Shown here one piece after another: positions 35,834 to 48,660 of a DNA stretch of 64,000 nucleotides. The DNA is from Aeoliella straminimaris. Lineage in GTDB: Bacteria > Planctomycetota > Planctomycetia > Pirellulales > Lacipirellulaceae. The stretch's first letter is position 1. Each line of letters starts with the position of its first letter. The stretch covers positions 558,001-622,000 of the forward strand of contig NZ_JAMXLR010000036.1 in NCBI RefSeq assembly GCF_024054565.1, written 5' to 3'. The translations under genes were made by a program, and so were the position numbers. The notes under the pieces are model-generated. The model was not told the origin of the DNA and made no database searches. It saw only the letters and a program-made list of their open reading frames with translations.

Positions 35834-37687
35834 GTGGATTACGGATCGGCCCACGACTCGAAGGAGCAAGTCCGCCAGGCGGTCGACATCGTCGATCTGG
35901 TGGGCAGCTATCTGCAGCTCCGTCGGCAGGGACGCGGCTACGTGGCCCACTGCCCGTGGCACGACGATACCCGCCCCAGTCTGCAGGTGAATCCCGAGCG
36001 GCAGACTTTCAAATGCTGGGTCTGCGACATCGGCGGCGACGTCTTTAGTTTCGCCATGCGGATGGAGCGGCTGGAGTTCCGCGAAGCCCTGGAGATGCTG
36101 GCCGAACGCGCGGGCATTCAGCTCGCCAGTACGCCGGGACCCAAGGTCGAACCCGGCAGCCCGGGCGATAAGAAGACCCAACTGGCCGCCCTGGCGTGGG
36201 CGGCCGATGTGTTTCATCGACATCTGCTGGCCGCTCCCGAGTCTCGCGACGTCCAGCAGTACTTGGCCGATCGCGGTATCAACGACCAGATGCGCGACCA
36301 CTTCCAGATTGGCTTCTCCGCACCCGACTGGGAGTGGCTGGTCCGCCAGGCCCGCGCGACGCAATTCTCGCCGGCCGTACTCGAACGGGTAGGCCTGATC
36401 GGCAGTCGCGACGGCGGCGGGCACTACGATCGGTTTCGCGGCCGGTTGATCTTTCCGATTCGCGACGTCCGCAGTCGGCCAATTGCGTTTGGTGGTCGGG
36501 TGCTGCCCCAGTTCGCCGACGACCGTTCGGCCAAGTACGTCAACTCGCCCGAGACCCCGCTCTATAGCAAGAGCGAACAACTGTACGCCCTGGACATCGC
36601 ACGCGAAGCGGTCGCCGAACGTGGCAACATCGTGGTGATGGAGGGATACACCGACGTCATCATGGCACATCAGTACGGTGTTACCAACGCGGTGGCTTGT
36701 TGTGGCACCGCGTTGGGCGAACGCCATCTGCATTTGCTGCGTCGCTTTACCGACCAAGTGGTGTTGGTGCTCGACGGCGACGAAGCAGGGCAGAAGCGCA
36801 CCAGCGAAGTGTTGGAGTTGTTCGTCGCCAACCAGGTCGACTTGCGTGTGCTCACGCTACCTGCAGGGCTCGATCCGTGCGATTACTTGCAAGCCAATGG
36901 GCGTGAGGCGTGGGATGCATTGATCGCCACAGCCCGCGATGCGTTGGATCACAAAATGTGGCTGGTCGAACAACGCGTCGGTATGAATCCCCCCACGCAC
37001 ATTGCCGCTGAAGCGGTGGAAGAACTTCTGGCGGTGCTGGCAAAAGTGGAAGTTTCGGCCGGGCAGACAAGTTCGTCGGCATTGTTGCGAGAGCAGCAAG
37101 CGCTGGGGCGCATCGCGCGGCGATTTTATCTGCGCGAGGACGATTTACGCGAGCGTTTGAAGACTTTGCGCCGCGCAACGACTCGGTTGACGCACGCTTC
37201 GGAGGAAGAAGCTCCCGTTGTCGTCGATCATGCGATGCCAGCAGTGCTGTCACGGTGGGAGCAAGAAATCTTTGAATTGGTCTTGTCGGATTCGGCGCTC
37301 GTCGGTCCAATCCTTGATAACATTCCTGAAACGGCAATGGAGAGTCGCCCCGCCCAATGGTTGTACGAGCTATGCCACCAATTGCATTCGGCTCACCAAC
37401 CGGTTACCTTCGACCAACTGATGGCCAAGGCCACACACGAGCGACAACAAAAGTTGCTCATTGATATAGATGAGTCGGCCGGAGAGAAACGCGAGAGCGA
37501 CCACGATCAACGACTGACCGATTTAGTAGAGCACTACCGGAAACACCACGAGGAACAAAATCGTCGAGCCGACATCGCGAACCTTCGCGATGGCAATCTC
37601 GACCAGCACGCAGAGGAGCAACTGCTTAGCAAATTCTTCGACAATTTGAAACGCCGGCAATCAGGGTCTCTCTCCACGGATGGTTAG
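35834..37687 (+). CDS. dnaG: DNA primase
   Basis: Synthesises RNA primers at the replication fork. It has 617 residues from a GTG at 35834. The N-terminal zinc-binding domain has CPWHDDTRPSL and FKCWVCDIGGD (about 38-68). The RNA polymerase/TOPRIM core carries VVMEGYTDVIMAHQYG and LVLDGDEAGQ. The C-terminal part is helical and would bind DnaB. It is followed after 107 bases by rpoD, as in the classical macromolecular synthesis operon. rpsU is not seen upstream; an HtrA gene takes that position. Confidence 0.95.
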   Translation: MDYGSAHDSKEQVRQAVDIVDLVGSYLQLRRQGRGYVAHCPWHDDTRPSLQVNPERQTFKCWVCDIGGDVFSFAMRMERLEFREALEMLAERAGIQLASTPGPKVEPGSPGDKKTQLAALAWAADVFHRHLLAAPESRDVQQYLADRGINDQMRDHFQIGFSAPDWEWLVRQARATQFSPAVLERVGLIGSRDGGGHYDRFRGRLIFPIRDVRSRPIAFGGRVLPQFADDRSAKYVNSPETPLYSKSEQLYALDIAREAVAERGNIVVMEGYTDVIMAHQYGVTNAVACCGTALGERHLHLLRRFTDQVVLVLDGDEAGQKRTSEVLELFVANQVDLRVLTLPAGLDPCDYLQANGREAWDALIATARDALDHKMWLVEQRVGMNPPTHIAAEAVEELLAVLAKVEVSAGQTSSSALLREQQALGRIARRFYLREDDLRERLKTLRRATTRLTHASEEEAPVVVDHAMPAVLSRWEQEIFELVLSDSALVGPILDNIPETAMESRPAQWLYELCHQLHSAHQPVTFDQLMAKATHERQQKLLIDIDESAGEKRESDHDQRLTDLVEHYRKHHEEQNRRADIANLRDGNLDQHAEEQLLSKFFDNLKRRQSGSLSTDG

Positions 37688-37763
37688 AGTGGTTGCCCGG
37701 CGACTGGCTGCCTCGGTTTTTCACTTCGTACGACCAGGCACGCCACACGTCATTCCCGCCAAC

Positions 37764-37782
37764 TGCATGCATGAAGCATGCA
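37764..37782. promoter_or_regulatory. Perfect inverted repeat in the rpoD leader
   Basis: TGCATGC (37764-37770) pairs with GCATGCA (37776-37782) around five bases. The right arm ends exactly where the rpoD Shine-Dalgarno AAGGAG (37782-37787) begins. It could hinder ribosome binding or be an operator. Confidence 0.5.
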
Positions 37783-37794
37783 AGGAGTACGACG

Positions 37795-39447
37795 ATGACC
37801 CCGCAGGCCGCCCAGGACCTTCGCGCATTGCTCGCTATCGCCAAAGAGCAACGTTTTCTAACCTACGAGCAAGTTAGCAGCTATCTTCCCGACGAGACTT
37901 ACGGCACCGAACCGGTGGACCGATTGCTCGAGGCACTCGATTCGATGGGCATCGAAATAGTCGATGATCCCAACGTCCGCAAGTTCAACATCGTTGACGA
38001 GCCCGTCATTGTCGAAGGTGCCGACGATCGGGCCAAGGCACTGGCCGACGCCATGCCGCAGTACACGAGCGACCCGATTCGCATGTATCTGTCGCAGATG
38101 GCCGAGATTCCCTTGCTGACTCGCGAGGAGGAAATCTCGCTGGCCAAGAAGATTGAACTGACCCGCCGGCAGTTCCGCCGCAATCTGCTGCGGTCGTTCC
38201 ACGCCCTCGAGGCCACCGTCAAGACGCTGGAACGCGTCGAGAATGGAGAGTTGCCGTTCGATCGCACGATCAAGGTTTCGCTGACCGAAAATCTGACCAA
38301 AGAGCAGATTCAAGGTCGTATGCCGGGCAACCTGGCCACGCTGCGTCACCTAATGGAAGCCCAGAAGGCCGACTTCGCTCAGTTGACTCGACGTGGCCTG
38401 ACTGACGACGAGCGAAGCACGGTACGTCGCCGCTTCCTGCGTCGCCGCGAGAAGATGCTGGTGCTGGTCGAAGAACTGAGCCTGCGTACTCGCCGGGTGC
38501 AGCCATTGATCAAGGAACTCGAACAGTTCTGCCAGCGGATCGATCTGGTTCGCGACCAGCTTCGCGAACTGAAGGCAGAGAACGCTCCGGCCGACAAGAT
38601 TGCTTCGGTCAAGGCGGAACTCAAAGCCCTCTTGAGCAACGTGCTCGAGAGCCCCTCGACGCTTCACCGCCGGGTGGATCTGTTGAAGAAACAGTACAAG
38701 GCGTTCGAGAACGTCAAGCGTGAGCTCTCCAGCGGCAACCTGCGATTGGTGGTGTCGATCGCCAAGAAGTATCGCAATCGCGGTCTGAGCTTCCTCGACC
38801 TGATTCAGGAAGGCAACACGGGCCTGATGCGGGCGGTCGATAAGTACGAGTACCGTCGTGGCTTTAAGTTCAGCACCTACGCCACGTGGTGGATTCGTCA
38901 AGCGATCACCCGGGCGATTGCCGATCAGGCACGCACGATCCGCATCCCCGTGCACATGATTGACGTGCTCACCAAGCTGCGCAACACGGCCAAGGCATTG
39001 CAGCAACAATTGGGGCGTGAACCCTCGATCGAAGAGATCGCCATGGCTGCGGAAGTGCCGCTGGACGAGACTGAACGCGTGCTGGACATCGGCCGCCACC
39101 CGGTGAGCCTCGACCGCCCTGTGGGCGATGGCGAGGACTGCAGCTTTGGCGAATTCGTCGAAGATCAGCACACCGAGAGCCCGCACAAGCTGGCCAATAA
39201 TGGTTTGCTTCGCGACCAGATTGAAGAGCTATTGAAGACGCTCACTTTCCGCGAGCGGGAGATCATCCGCCTGCGATACGGCCTGCACGACGGCTACAGC
39301 TACACGCTGGAAGAGGTGGGCCGCATCTTCAAGGTGACCCGCGAGCGGGTTCGCCAGATTGAAGCCAAGGCGGTGGCTAAGCTGCAGCACCCGGTCCGCA
39401 GCCAGATGCTGGCCAACTTCGTGCCACAGTTGCCCGTCGCCGCGTAA
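37795..39447 (+). CDS. rpoD: Primary RNA polymerase sigma factor
   Basis: A 550-residue housekeeping sigma-70. The ATG at 37795 has AAGGAG seven bases upstream; the frame open to 37693 is not needed. Region 1.1 comes first. Region 1.2 follows at DPIRMYLSQMAEIPLLTREE. Region 2 has SIAKKYRNRGLSFLDLIQEG, EYRRGFKFSTYATWWIRQAI and the -10-reading QARTIRIPVHM. Region 4 has FREREIIRLRYGL and GRIFKVTRERVRQIEAKA for the -35 element. The expanded region between 1.2 and 2 is rich in Arg and Glu coils. It follows dnaG in a likely operon. Confidence 0.97.
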   Translation: MTPQAAQDLRALLAIAKEQRFLTYEQVSSYLPDETYGTEPVDRLLEALDSMGIEIVDDPNVRKFNIVDEPVIVEGADDRAKALADAMPQYTSDPIRMYLSQMAEIPLLTREEEISLAKKIELTRRQFRRNLLRSFHALEATVKTLERVENGELPFDRTIKVSLTENLTKEQIQGRMPGNLATLRHLMEAQKADFAQLTRRGLTDDERSTVRRRFLRRREKMLVLVEELSLRTRRVQPLIKELEQFCQRIDLVRDQLRELKAENAPADKIASVKAELKALLSNVLESPSTLHRRVDLLKKQYKAFENVKRELSSGNLRLVVSIAKKYRNRGLSFLDLIQEGNTGLMRAVDKYEYRRGFKFSTYATWWIRQAITRAIADQARTIRIPVHMIDVLTKLRNTAKALQQQLGREPSIEEIAMAAEVPLDETERVLDIGRHPVSLDRPVGDGEDCSFGEFVEDQHTESPHKLANNGLLRDQIEELLKTLTFREREIIRLRYGLHDGYSYTLEEVGRIFKVTRERVRQIEAKAVAKLQHPVRSQMLANFVPQLPVAA

Positions 39448-39483
39448 CGCTGCCCCGGAAATCTACCCGCCGAAAAATACTTC

Positions 39484-39520
39484 AACGGCCGTGGGAGCTA
39501 GTCTCCTGCGGCCGTTCTTT
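39484..39520 (+). terminator. Possible terminator after rpoD
   Basis: AACGGCCG with GGAG (from 39484) pairs with CTCC and CGGCCGTT (to 39516). A short CTTTGTG follows instead of a long T run, so termination may be incomplete. Confidence 0.45.
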
Positions 39521-39679
39521 GTGCGTTCGGCAATCTACCGTCAGCTCTTCAATGGCAGACGGATGACCGATTGACATGGATGTAGGAAACTTCAGGGGCT
39601 TGGCAACGTGGCGGTTTGGCGAGATAACGGAAGTAGCTCTTTAGCACATCGCCGATAAATCTCGCACCACGGGCACTCT

Positions 39680-40381
39680 ATGGCCATTACCGCCGACTTG
39701 CTTCGCACGCTGCATCGTTTGCATCTCCAGTTAACGGATCTTCGCGACCGCTTGGAGCGAGGACCCAAGCAGGTCGCCCTGCGTCAAAAGAACGTCGAGG
39801 CGCGGCAAGCGGATTTGGCCGCTGCACGCGAAGCGGAAAAGCAAGCCAAGTTGAAAGCTGACCGTCAGCAACTCGACCTCAAGAGTTCCGAGCAACGCCT
39901 GGTCGATTGGGGAATGAAGCTCAATCTGGCCAGCAGCAATAAAGAGTATCAGGCACTCAAGGAACAAATCGCGGCAGCCGAGATGGCCAACAGCGTCCTG
40001 GCCGACGAGATACTCGAGAGCTTGGAGCGAATCGACAAAATGGGCGAAAAGACTGCCACCGCCGAGTCGGCCGTCAAGGCAACCGAGGACGAGATGGCAA
40101 AGGTGAAGGAGCAGGTGGAGTCGGCCGCCGAGATGATCCGGGGGGACATCGTCCGTTTGGAGGCCGAGTTGGCCGAGGCCGAGAAAAAACTGCCGGCCGA
40201 TTTTCGCGGCGACTACAACCGCGTGGTCAATATGAAGGGGGCCGATGGCCTCAGCGAAGCCGAAGACGGGGTGTGTACCGGCTGTGGGCAGAAGATTACC
40301 CCTAACATGCAGAACGATCTGCTGCTGAATCGCCCCACCTTCTGTAAGGCCTGTGGCCGGCTGCTGTATCTGCCGGAGTGA
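39680..40381 (+). CDS. Coiled-coil zinc-ribbon protein (CdsZ/C4-type)
   Basis: A 233-residue protein. Residues about 1-185 form long antiparallel coiled coils (RLHLQLTDLRDRLERG, ASSNKEYQALKEQIAAAE). The C-terminus is a C4 zinc ribbon, VCTGCGQKI, with the second pair in FCKACGRLLYL. The family includes chlamydial CdsZ and other bacterial proteins of uncertain role. An interaction with nucleic acid or with secretion and transcription machinery is suggested for some members. The start is an ATG with no strong ribosome site. A small membrane protein gene follows almost directly. Confidence 0.85.
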   Translation: MAITADLLRTLHRLHLQLTDLRDRLERGPKQVALRQKNVEARQADLAAAREAEKQAKLKADRQQLDLKSSEQRLVDWGMKLNLASSNKEYQALKEQIAAAEMANSVLADEILESLERIDKMGEKTATAESAVKATEDEMAKVKEQVESAAEMIRGDIVRLEAELAEAEKKLPADFRGDYNRVVNMKGADGLSEAEDGVCTGCGQKITPNMQNDLLLNRPTFCKACGRLLYLPE

Positions 40382-40398
40382 ATGCGAGCAGGTGTCTC

Positions 40399-40800
40399 AT
40401 GCGCGGTGACGGCGATAACCCGTATCAATCGTCGTCTCATCCGCAAGCAGCGAACTCGAGTCGCACGAAGTCGCCAGTCGTCATGCCGGTCGCACGCTGG
40501 AAGATCTATATCAACGGGATCGGTCTCGCGATATCCTCAGCGGTATACGTGTTGTGCGCCGCGGTATTTCGGCACGGACCGGGCGTCCTCACTACCCCGC
40601 TAGCGGTACTGGCGATCCCCGCTTCGCTGTGGCTGATGGTGGGCTGGGGAGTCGCGGTTTACCAGGTGCTGTGGGCCTTCGTGTGGTGGTGGCACGACAA
40701 TCGCCAGTGGCCGCATCACCTGATCGCCGCCGGGCTGGCGGCCGGGTGCTATGTGGTTTGGATGATGTTTGTTCAGAACGGCTTCATCATTGTTGATTGA
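40399..40800 (+). CDS. Small membrane protein with NPYQS motif
   Basis: A 133-residue protein from an ATG at 40399. A GTG at 40378, overlapping the upstream stop, would allow translational coupling. The N-terminus RGDGDNPYQSSSHPQ has the NPYxS motif typical of small planctomycete membrane proteins. Three hydrophobic segments follow: ISSAVYVLCAAVF, LAVLAIPASLWLMVGWGVAVY and LIAAGLAAGCYVVWMMF. Function unknown. Confidence 0.65.
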   Translation: MRGDGDNPYQSSSHPQAANSSRTKSPVVMPVARWKIYINGIGLAISSAVYVLCAAVFRHGPGVLTTPLAVLAIPASLWLMVGWGVAVYQVLWAFVWWWHDNRQWPHHLIAAGLAAGCYVVWMMFVQNGFIIVD

Positions 40801-40896
40801 TGACTGCGCCGTCCTGATTGCGGCCGGAAATGGGGCAAACTGCCGGGCAAGAAGGGGTTTACACTTTCCGGCCGGCTCGCCAAAATGGGGTTATTC

Positions 40897-40935
40897 AAGA
40901 CGGGCGCCCCGGCCGGGTGCCCGTCTTTGTTTTGT
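40897..40935 (+). terminator. Terminator-like hairpin upstream of greA
   Basis: AAGACGGGC (40897-40905) pairs with GCCCGTCTT (40919-40927), followed by TGTTTTGTT. It may end the upstream transcript or, as it lies 44 bases before greA, act as an attenuator. Confidence 0.7.
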
Positions 40936-40978
40936 TCACCCCTAAACTTCTTATCGCCCAGACACCGGAAAGATCGCC

Positions 40979-41461
40979 ATGAGTGGCCGAGTTCCCATGA
41001 CCCGTGAGGGTTACGAAAAGATCAAAGCAGAGCTCGATGTGATGGAAAACGAGCAGATGCCGGAGATCGAGAAACGGATTGCCGAAGCTCGGGCGGAAGG
41101 CGATTTGAAGGAAAACGCCGAGTACCATGGTGCTCGCGAGTCGCAAGGCATGTTGCAGGCGAAGATCAACCTGTTGAAAGACAAGCTGAAGCGGGCCGAC
41201 ATCGTGGATACCTCGAAATTGCCCAAGGACGAAGTGGTCTTCGGTTGCACGGTTGCCGTGAAAGACCTCGACTTTGGCGACAAGGAAGAGTTCACGCTGG
41301 TAGGCGAGGGCGACGAAGACTACGACAACGGCAAGATCAATGTCGCCAGCCCACTGGGCCAAGGTCTAGTCGGCAAGAAGGTGGGCGAAGTGGCCGAGGT
41401 GGAAGTACCGGCCGGTCTGAACAAGTTCGAGATTCTCGAAATCCGCTTCGACGAACAGTAG
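40979..41461 (+). CDS. greA: Transcription elongation factor GreA
   Basis: Rescues backtracked RNA polymerase by stimulating transcript cleavage. The 160 residues match family length. The N-terminal coiled coil has [20 protein letters not shown] and the acidic tip [14 protein letters not shown]. The C-terminal FKBP-like domain has [32 protein letters not shown] terminator-like hairpin precedes it. The convergent RND gene ends 100 bases away, with a GC-rich hairpin between. Confidence 0.95.
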   Translation: MSGRVPMTREGYEKIKAELDVMENEQMPEIEKRIAEARAEGDLKENAEYHGARESQGMLQAKINLLKDKLKRADIVDTSKLPKDEVVFGCTVAVKDLDFGDKEEFTLVGEGDEDYDNGKINVASPLGQGLVGKKVGEVAEVEVPAGLNKFEILEIRFDEQ

Positions 41462-41560
41462 TCGCTCCATCTCATCGTGTGGTTCCGACATTTTGCCCCC
41501 ATGCAGCGGGGCCGCAAGCACTTCTGGAGCGCCGGGTGCGCTGGACCAGCGGACAACGTC

Positions 41561-45022
<3,462 letters not shown>

Positions 45023-45053
45023 TCACCCTGCGGCACGACGCGCCCCACGCCTC

Positions 45054-46367
45054 TTAAGAGTCCGCCTTTGCCACTTTGCCGTTCTTCTTCTCGGGGCTCA
45101 CGTACTGCGAATCGTCCGTCGACGCCGAATTGGTAACGCGGACATGCTGTCCATCGTTCAGGCGTTGATGGCCACGCACGATAATTCGGTCCATATCGAC
45201 CGATGTGGAAGGAATCAGCAGGTGGTCGCCCTGGTCGATCCACCGCGTGAGGTGGATCTTGCGAGCCGTGGCGAGCGGAATTTCGTCGACCTCCCAGAAC
45301 ATAACCTGCAACGGTTCCTGTACCTCTTCCAGCCCGAACACGTACGTTTCTTCATCGCGGAACAGGACGGACGCTTCAGGAACACTGTAGGCACTGATCC
45401 GGTCGGTCACCACCTCTGCCGTGGCGACCATTCCAGGTCGGAGCAGGTGGTTTTCGTTGGGGACTCGAATCTCGACTTCAAACAACCCGGTGCGAGTATC
45501 AGCTATTTCGGCAATGCGGTAGACCTCGGCATCGATTTCGGGAAACGGTTGACCAAATTGATCCAGAGATTCCAGGCTCACGCGAGCTCGGAAGACGCCA
45601 GCTTCCGGATCGGTGAAACCATCCTGTTGAGCTTGCTTCACCGCTCGCATGCGGCTCTGGAGCTCGCGAATTTGCGATTCGGGAACATCGATGACTAGCA
45701 GCAGTTGGTCGTTCTCAACCAACTCGAACACGGTGGAGTTGGCGGAGACGAATTCTCCCGGTTCGGCCAGGCGACGGGCGATGGTTCCTTGTACCGGGGC
45801 GTACAGCACCGCGTCCTGCAGGTTCTTGGCGGCGATCTCCAGCGCGGCCTTGGCCAGCGCCTCTTGAGTCAGGTATTGCTGATACTCCGCTTCGGTGATT
45901 GCGCCATAGCCATTGCTCTTTACCTGGCGGGCGCGACCCAAGTCGCTCGAGGCCTGCTCCAGGTTGGCCGTGGCTTCGGCCACACGGGCTTGCAACACAC
46001 GGTTGTCCAGGCGGGCGAGCACCTGTCCCTTGGCAACCCGGCTGCCGTCGTCCAGCGGCTGCCCCGCTTCGTTTTGTCCCAGCTCGACAATGCGGCCCGG
46101 CTGCTCGAAGCCCAGCGAGTAGGTTTCCCAGGCCCTGATCTTGCCGCTGAACTTGGAGGTGACCTCGCAAACCGACGCTTCAACGTCCTGGGCCGCCACC
46201 AAAGGTTTGATCTGAGCCGCGACCGGAACCGGTGTGGTGAGCTGCTCGCGCGCCCGGCGGGCAGCCGAGTCGTCGCGCATGCTGACCCACGCCATGATGC
46301 CGATTGCCAGCAGCGTAATGACGCTCAGCGCGATGTAGCGGGCGACGTGCTGCGTCCACTGGGGCAT
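45054..46367 (-). CDS. RND periplasmic adaptor (HlyD/AcrA family)
   Basis: A 437-residue membrane-fusion protein. One N-terminal transmembrane anchor ([17 protein letters not shown]) is followed by the lipoyl half-motif [15 protein letters not shown] helical hairpin comes next ([21 protein letters not shown]), then the second lipoyl half [22 protein letters not shown]. Beta-barrel and membrane-proximal domains close the protein. It bridges the pump to the outer membrane. It is first in the operon with the RND pump. Confidence 0.93.
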   Translation of the reverse strand: MPQWTQHVARYIALSVITLLAIGIMAWVSMRDDSAARRAREQLTTPVPVAAQIKPLVAAQDVEASVCEVTSKFSGKIRAWETYSLGFEQPGRIVELGQNEAGQPLDDGSRVAKGQVLARLDNRVLQARVAEATANLEQASSDLGRARQVKSNGYGAITEAEYQQYLTQEALAKAALEIAAKNLQDAVLYAPVQGTIARRLAEPGEFVSANSTVFELVENDQLLLVIDVPESQIRELQSRMRAVKQAQQDGFTDPEAGVFRARVSLESLDQFGQPFPEIDAEVYRIAEIADTRTGLFEVEIRVPNENHLLRPGMVATAEVVTDRISAYSVPEASVLFRDEETYVFGLEEVQEPLQVMFWEVDEIPLATARKIHLTRWIDQGDHLLIPSTSVDMDRIIVRGHQRLNDGQHVRVTNSASTDDSQYVSPEKKNGKVAKADS

Positions 46368-46479
46368 GAGGTGGCTCGAAAGGTGGGAACAGGGGGCGGG
46401 AATAGCACGAAAGAGGGCCGGAGATCTGGCGCATACGACAGGTGTATCATAGCCCGCTCAGGGCGACTCGACAACGACG

Positions 46480-46782
46480 TTATGCGTTGTCCACTGCGGC
46501 GCGAATGCGCTCGGCAGCCGTCTTGGCATCGATTCCCACCAACAGAAACTGTTTGCTGCCGGACGTGGCCCCACGGACTAGCTCGATTTGACGTTTGCCG
46601 CAGCCCAGCAGCTTGGACAGGACGCCGACAATGGCCTGATTCGCCTTGCCCCGCTCGGCCACCTGGGTGACCGACACCATCAATTCGCCCTGGCGGATCC
46701 CTGTTACACCGTTCACCCGACCGCCGGCTCGGGCTCGGACTGCCAGCAGGGTGCCCTCGGGGTGTTCGGTCAGCTGGATCAT
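46480..46782 (-). CDS. DUF167 (YggU) family protein
   Basis: A 100-residue protein of the DUF167/YggU fold: [44 protein letters not shown] and [16 protein letters not shown]. It is a widespread small protein without an agreed function. The ATG overlaps the stop of the CPBP gene by one base (TAATG), so it is translationally coupled to it. The frame upstream to 47082 is a shadow of the CPBP gene. Confidence 0.9.
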   Translation of the reverse strand: MIQLTEHPEGTLLAVRARAGGRVNGVTGIRQGELMVSVTQVAERGKANQAIVGVLSKLLGCGKRQIELVRGATSGSKQFLLVGIDAKTAAERIRAAVDNA

Positions 46783-47918
46783 TACTGCTCGGGGGCTCCT
46801 GCCTGGGAAAGCATGAGAATCAGGATTCCCACGGAGACCGCATTGATCACCATATGGGCCACAATGCACGGCAAAATTCGGTGGGTTCGCTGGTAGGCGT
46901 AGCCCATCATCAGGGCCAGGGCGAACAGCGGGATGGGGCTGGGGCCGTTGCCCAGGTGTGCCAGCGCGAACAGGAACGATGAAATCAGGATGGGGGTCCA
47001 TCCATGGTTCAGGCCGGGAGCGATGCTCTCTCCGCAGGGGGGCAGCTTCGGCAGGTCTTCTGGCTCGAGTCGATCGACCCACAATTCTTCGCCGGCCGCT
47101 CGCTGGGGGCCAACGCTGCGGTGGAGGACATCGGTATCGGGCTGCAAAGGAATGTCTTCCAGCGGAGCCTCCTCATACGACGCATCCGTAGCGGCTGGCT
47201 GAACTGTCGATTCCGAGTCCAAATCCGTCAGCAGCACTTGTTCCTTCAGAGGGGGCAGGCTGTATTTCCAGCCGACCATTTCGTCTTCCAGACGCTCCAA
47301 TCCCCCCTGCAGCAGCAGGCGGAAGACCAGCTCCTCGAAGATTGGCGCCGCCAGTACGGCCGTGACCATGGCCGCAGCGAACAGCAACAAGTTGGGTGTC
47401 TGCTGCATCTGGTCGAGCAATGGATGGCCCGGCTCAATTCCCAACAGCATGATACCGGCCACCTGCAGCAGCCATAGCGGCACCATTGCCGCAAAGGCAA
47501 TCCAGAAGCCCAGCATGATGTCGTACATGGCCTGATCGGACGACGTGGGCAGGCCAAAGTCTCGCCAGCTAGCGCCATTGACGAATACCAGTACCGCCAC
47601 GATCGCGATGGCGAACCCGAGTTGCACGACGCTCATTGTTAGCTGAGCGCGGGCGAACTCGTCGGCCGTCCATTGAGGTGCGGCGCCCTGAGTGGTTCGC
47701 AGCATCAGGACATTCCAGACGCCCAGTCCGGTCATCAATACCGCCAGCACCCCGGCCAAAGGCCCCCAGGGTGTGCGACGACGCGGCTCGTAGGCCAGCA
47801 TGTAGCCCAATCGCGACCAGCGTCGAATCCACATCACGAATGCGGCGATGGCGGCGAACGCCACAAACAGCGATAGCAGCCCGGCGAGGACCGGCACCTG
47901 GGCTTCTGGGTCGTTCAT
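46782..47918 (-). CDS. CPBP-family intramembrane metalloprotease
   Basis: A 378-residue membrane protein with about eight hydrophobic segments. The CPBP (Abi/Rce1-like) motifs are all there: [18 protein letters not shown] with the glutamate pair and Arg, [11 protein letters not shown] with the first His, and CIVAHMVIN with the second. Between the first two motifs lies an unusually long soluble stretch of about 90 residues, rich in Asp, Glu and Pro (about 222-312). This would sit outside the membrane. The substrate is unknown. The DUF167 gene overlaps its end. Confidence 0.88.
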   Translation of the reverse strand: MNDPEAQVPVLAGLLSLFVAFAAIAAFVMWIRRWSRLGYMLAYEPRRRTPWGPLAGVLAVLMTGLGVWNVLMLRTTQGAAPQWTADEFARAQLTMSVVQLGFAIAIVAVLVFVNGASWRDFGLPTSSDQAMYDIMLGFWIAFAAMVPLWLLQVAGIMLLGIEPGHPLLDQMQQTPNLLLFAAAMVTAVLAAPIFEELVFRLLLQGGLERLEDEMVGWKYSLPPLKEQVLLTDLDSESTVQPAATDASYEEAPLEDIPLQPDTDVLHRSVGPQRAAGEELWVDRLEPEDLPKLPPCGESIAPGLNHGWTPILISSFLFALAHLGNGPSPIPLFALALMMGYAYQRTHRILPCIVAHMVINAVSVGILILMLSQAGAPEQ

Positions 47919-48000
47919 CGCATCTACGGGAGCGGGTGGGTAGGAGAAATGATGGAGCTACTAGTGGTCCGTCAAGCTTTCGACTCGACGAAACAGTCGC

Positions 48001-48585
48001 CTAGCTCGCCTCGCGGAGCATGCCGATGGCCAGCTTCACGTAACCCCATCCACTATAGACGGTCGATACCACGGCCGCGATAACCACCAGTACCAGCAGA
48101 TTGTCGAAAACGGGGGTGGTGTCGAGGCCGCTCTCGAGTCGGTGCATTCGCCACAGACTCAGCACCACGGCCAGGCACTGGACGGCCATTTTCACTTTTC
48201 CGGCCCACTTGGCCGAGAAGTCCTTGCTGCGGCCCTCGAGCAAGCTCCGCAGCGCGGTGACAAGCAGTTCGCGGGCCGTCACCAACACGGCGACCCACGC
48301 CGGAATCAGCGAATCCTGAGCCGCACCCAGCAGAATGAAGGTGCCACAGATCAGCACCTTGTCGGCAAATGGATCCAGAATCCGCCCGAGCTGCGTAATC
48401 TGGTTGTACTTTCGTGCCCACCATCCATCCACGTAGTCGGTGGCGGCGGACAGCAGAAACAACAGTAGTCCGACCAGATACCACTCTAGGCAAATGGCCA
48501 CGAAACATAAGAGCGAGAACCCAATGCGAGCGGCCGAAAGCCGGTTGGGAACGTTCCAAACTATGCCGTCTGTTGCGGTTGCCAT
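48001..48585 (-). CDS. pgsA: CDP-diacylglycerol-glycerol-3-phosphate phosphatidyltransferase
   Basis: Makes phosphatidylglycerol phosphate, the first committed step of PG and cardiolipin synthesis. The 194 residues have N-terminal VPNRLSAARIGFS and the full CDP-alcohol phosphatidyltransferase motif: DYVDGWWARKYNQITQLGR followed by ILDPFADK. Several membrane helices are visible. It lies 82 bases after the CPBP gene and 75 bases before rimO in a minus-strand series. Confidence 0.93.
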   Translation of the reverse strand: MATATDGIVWNVPNRLSAARIGFSLLCFVAICLEWYLVGLLLFLLSAATDYVDGWWARKYNQITQLGRILDPFADKVLICGTFILLGAAQDSLIPAWVAVLVTARELLVTALRSLLEGRSKDFSAKWAGKVKMAVQCLAVVLSLWRMHRLESGLDTTPVFDNLLVLVVIAAVVSTVYSGWGYVKLAIGMLREAS

Positions 48586-48660
48586 ATCGTGACTTGCTGA
48601 CCACTGCGTTGCGGAGCGTACGAGCGTCGAAACCGACAGTTTAACGCAATCAGCGAGATT

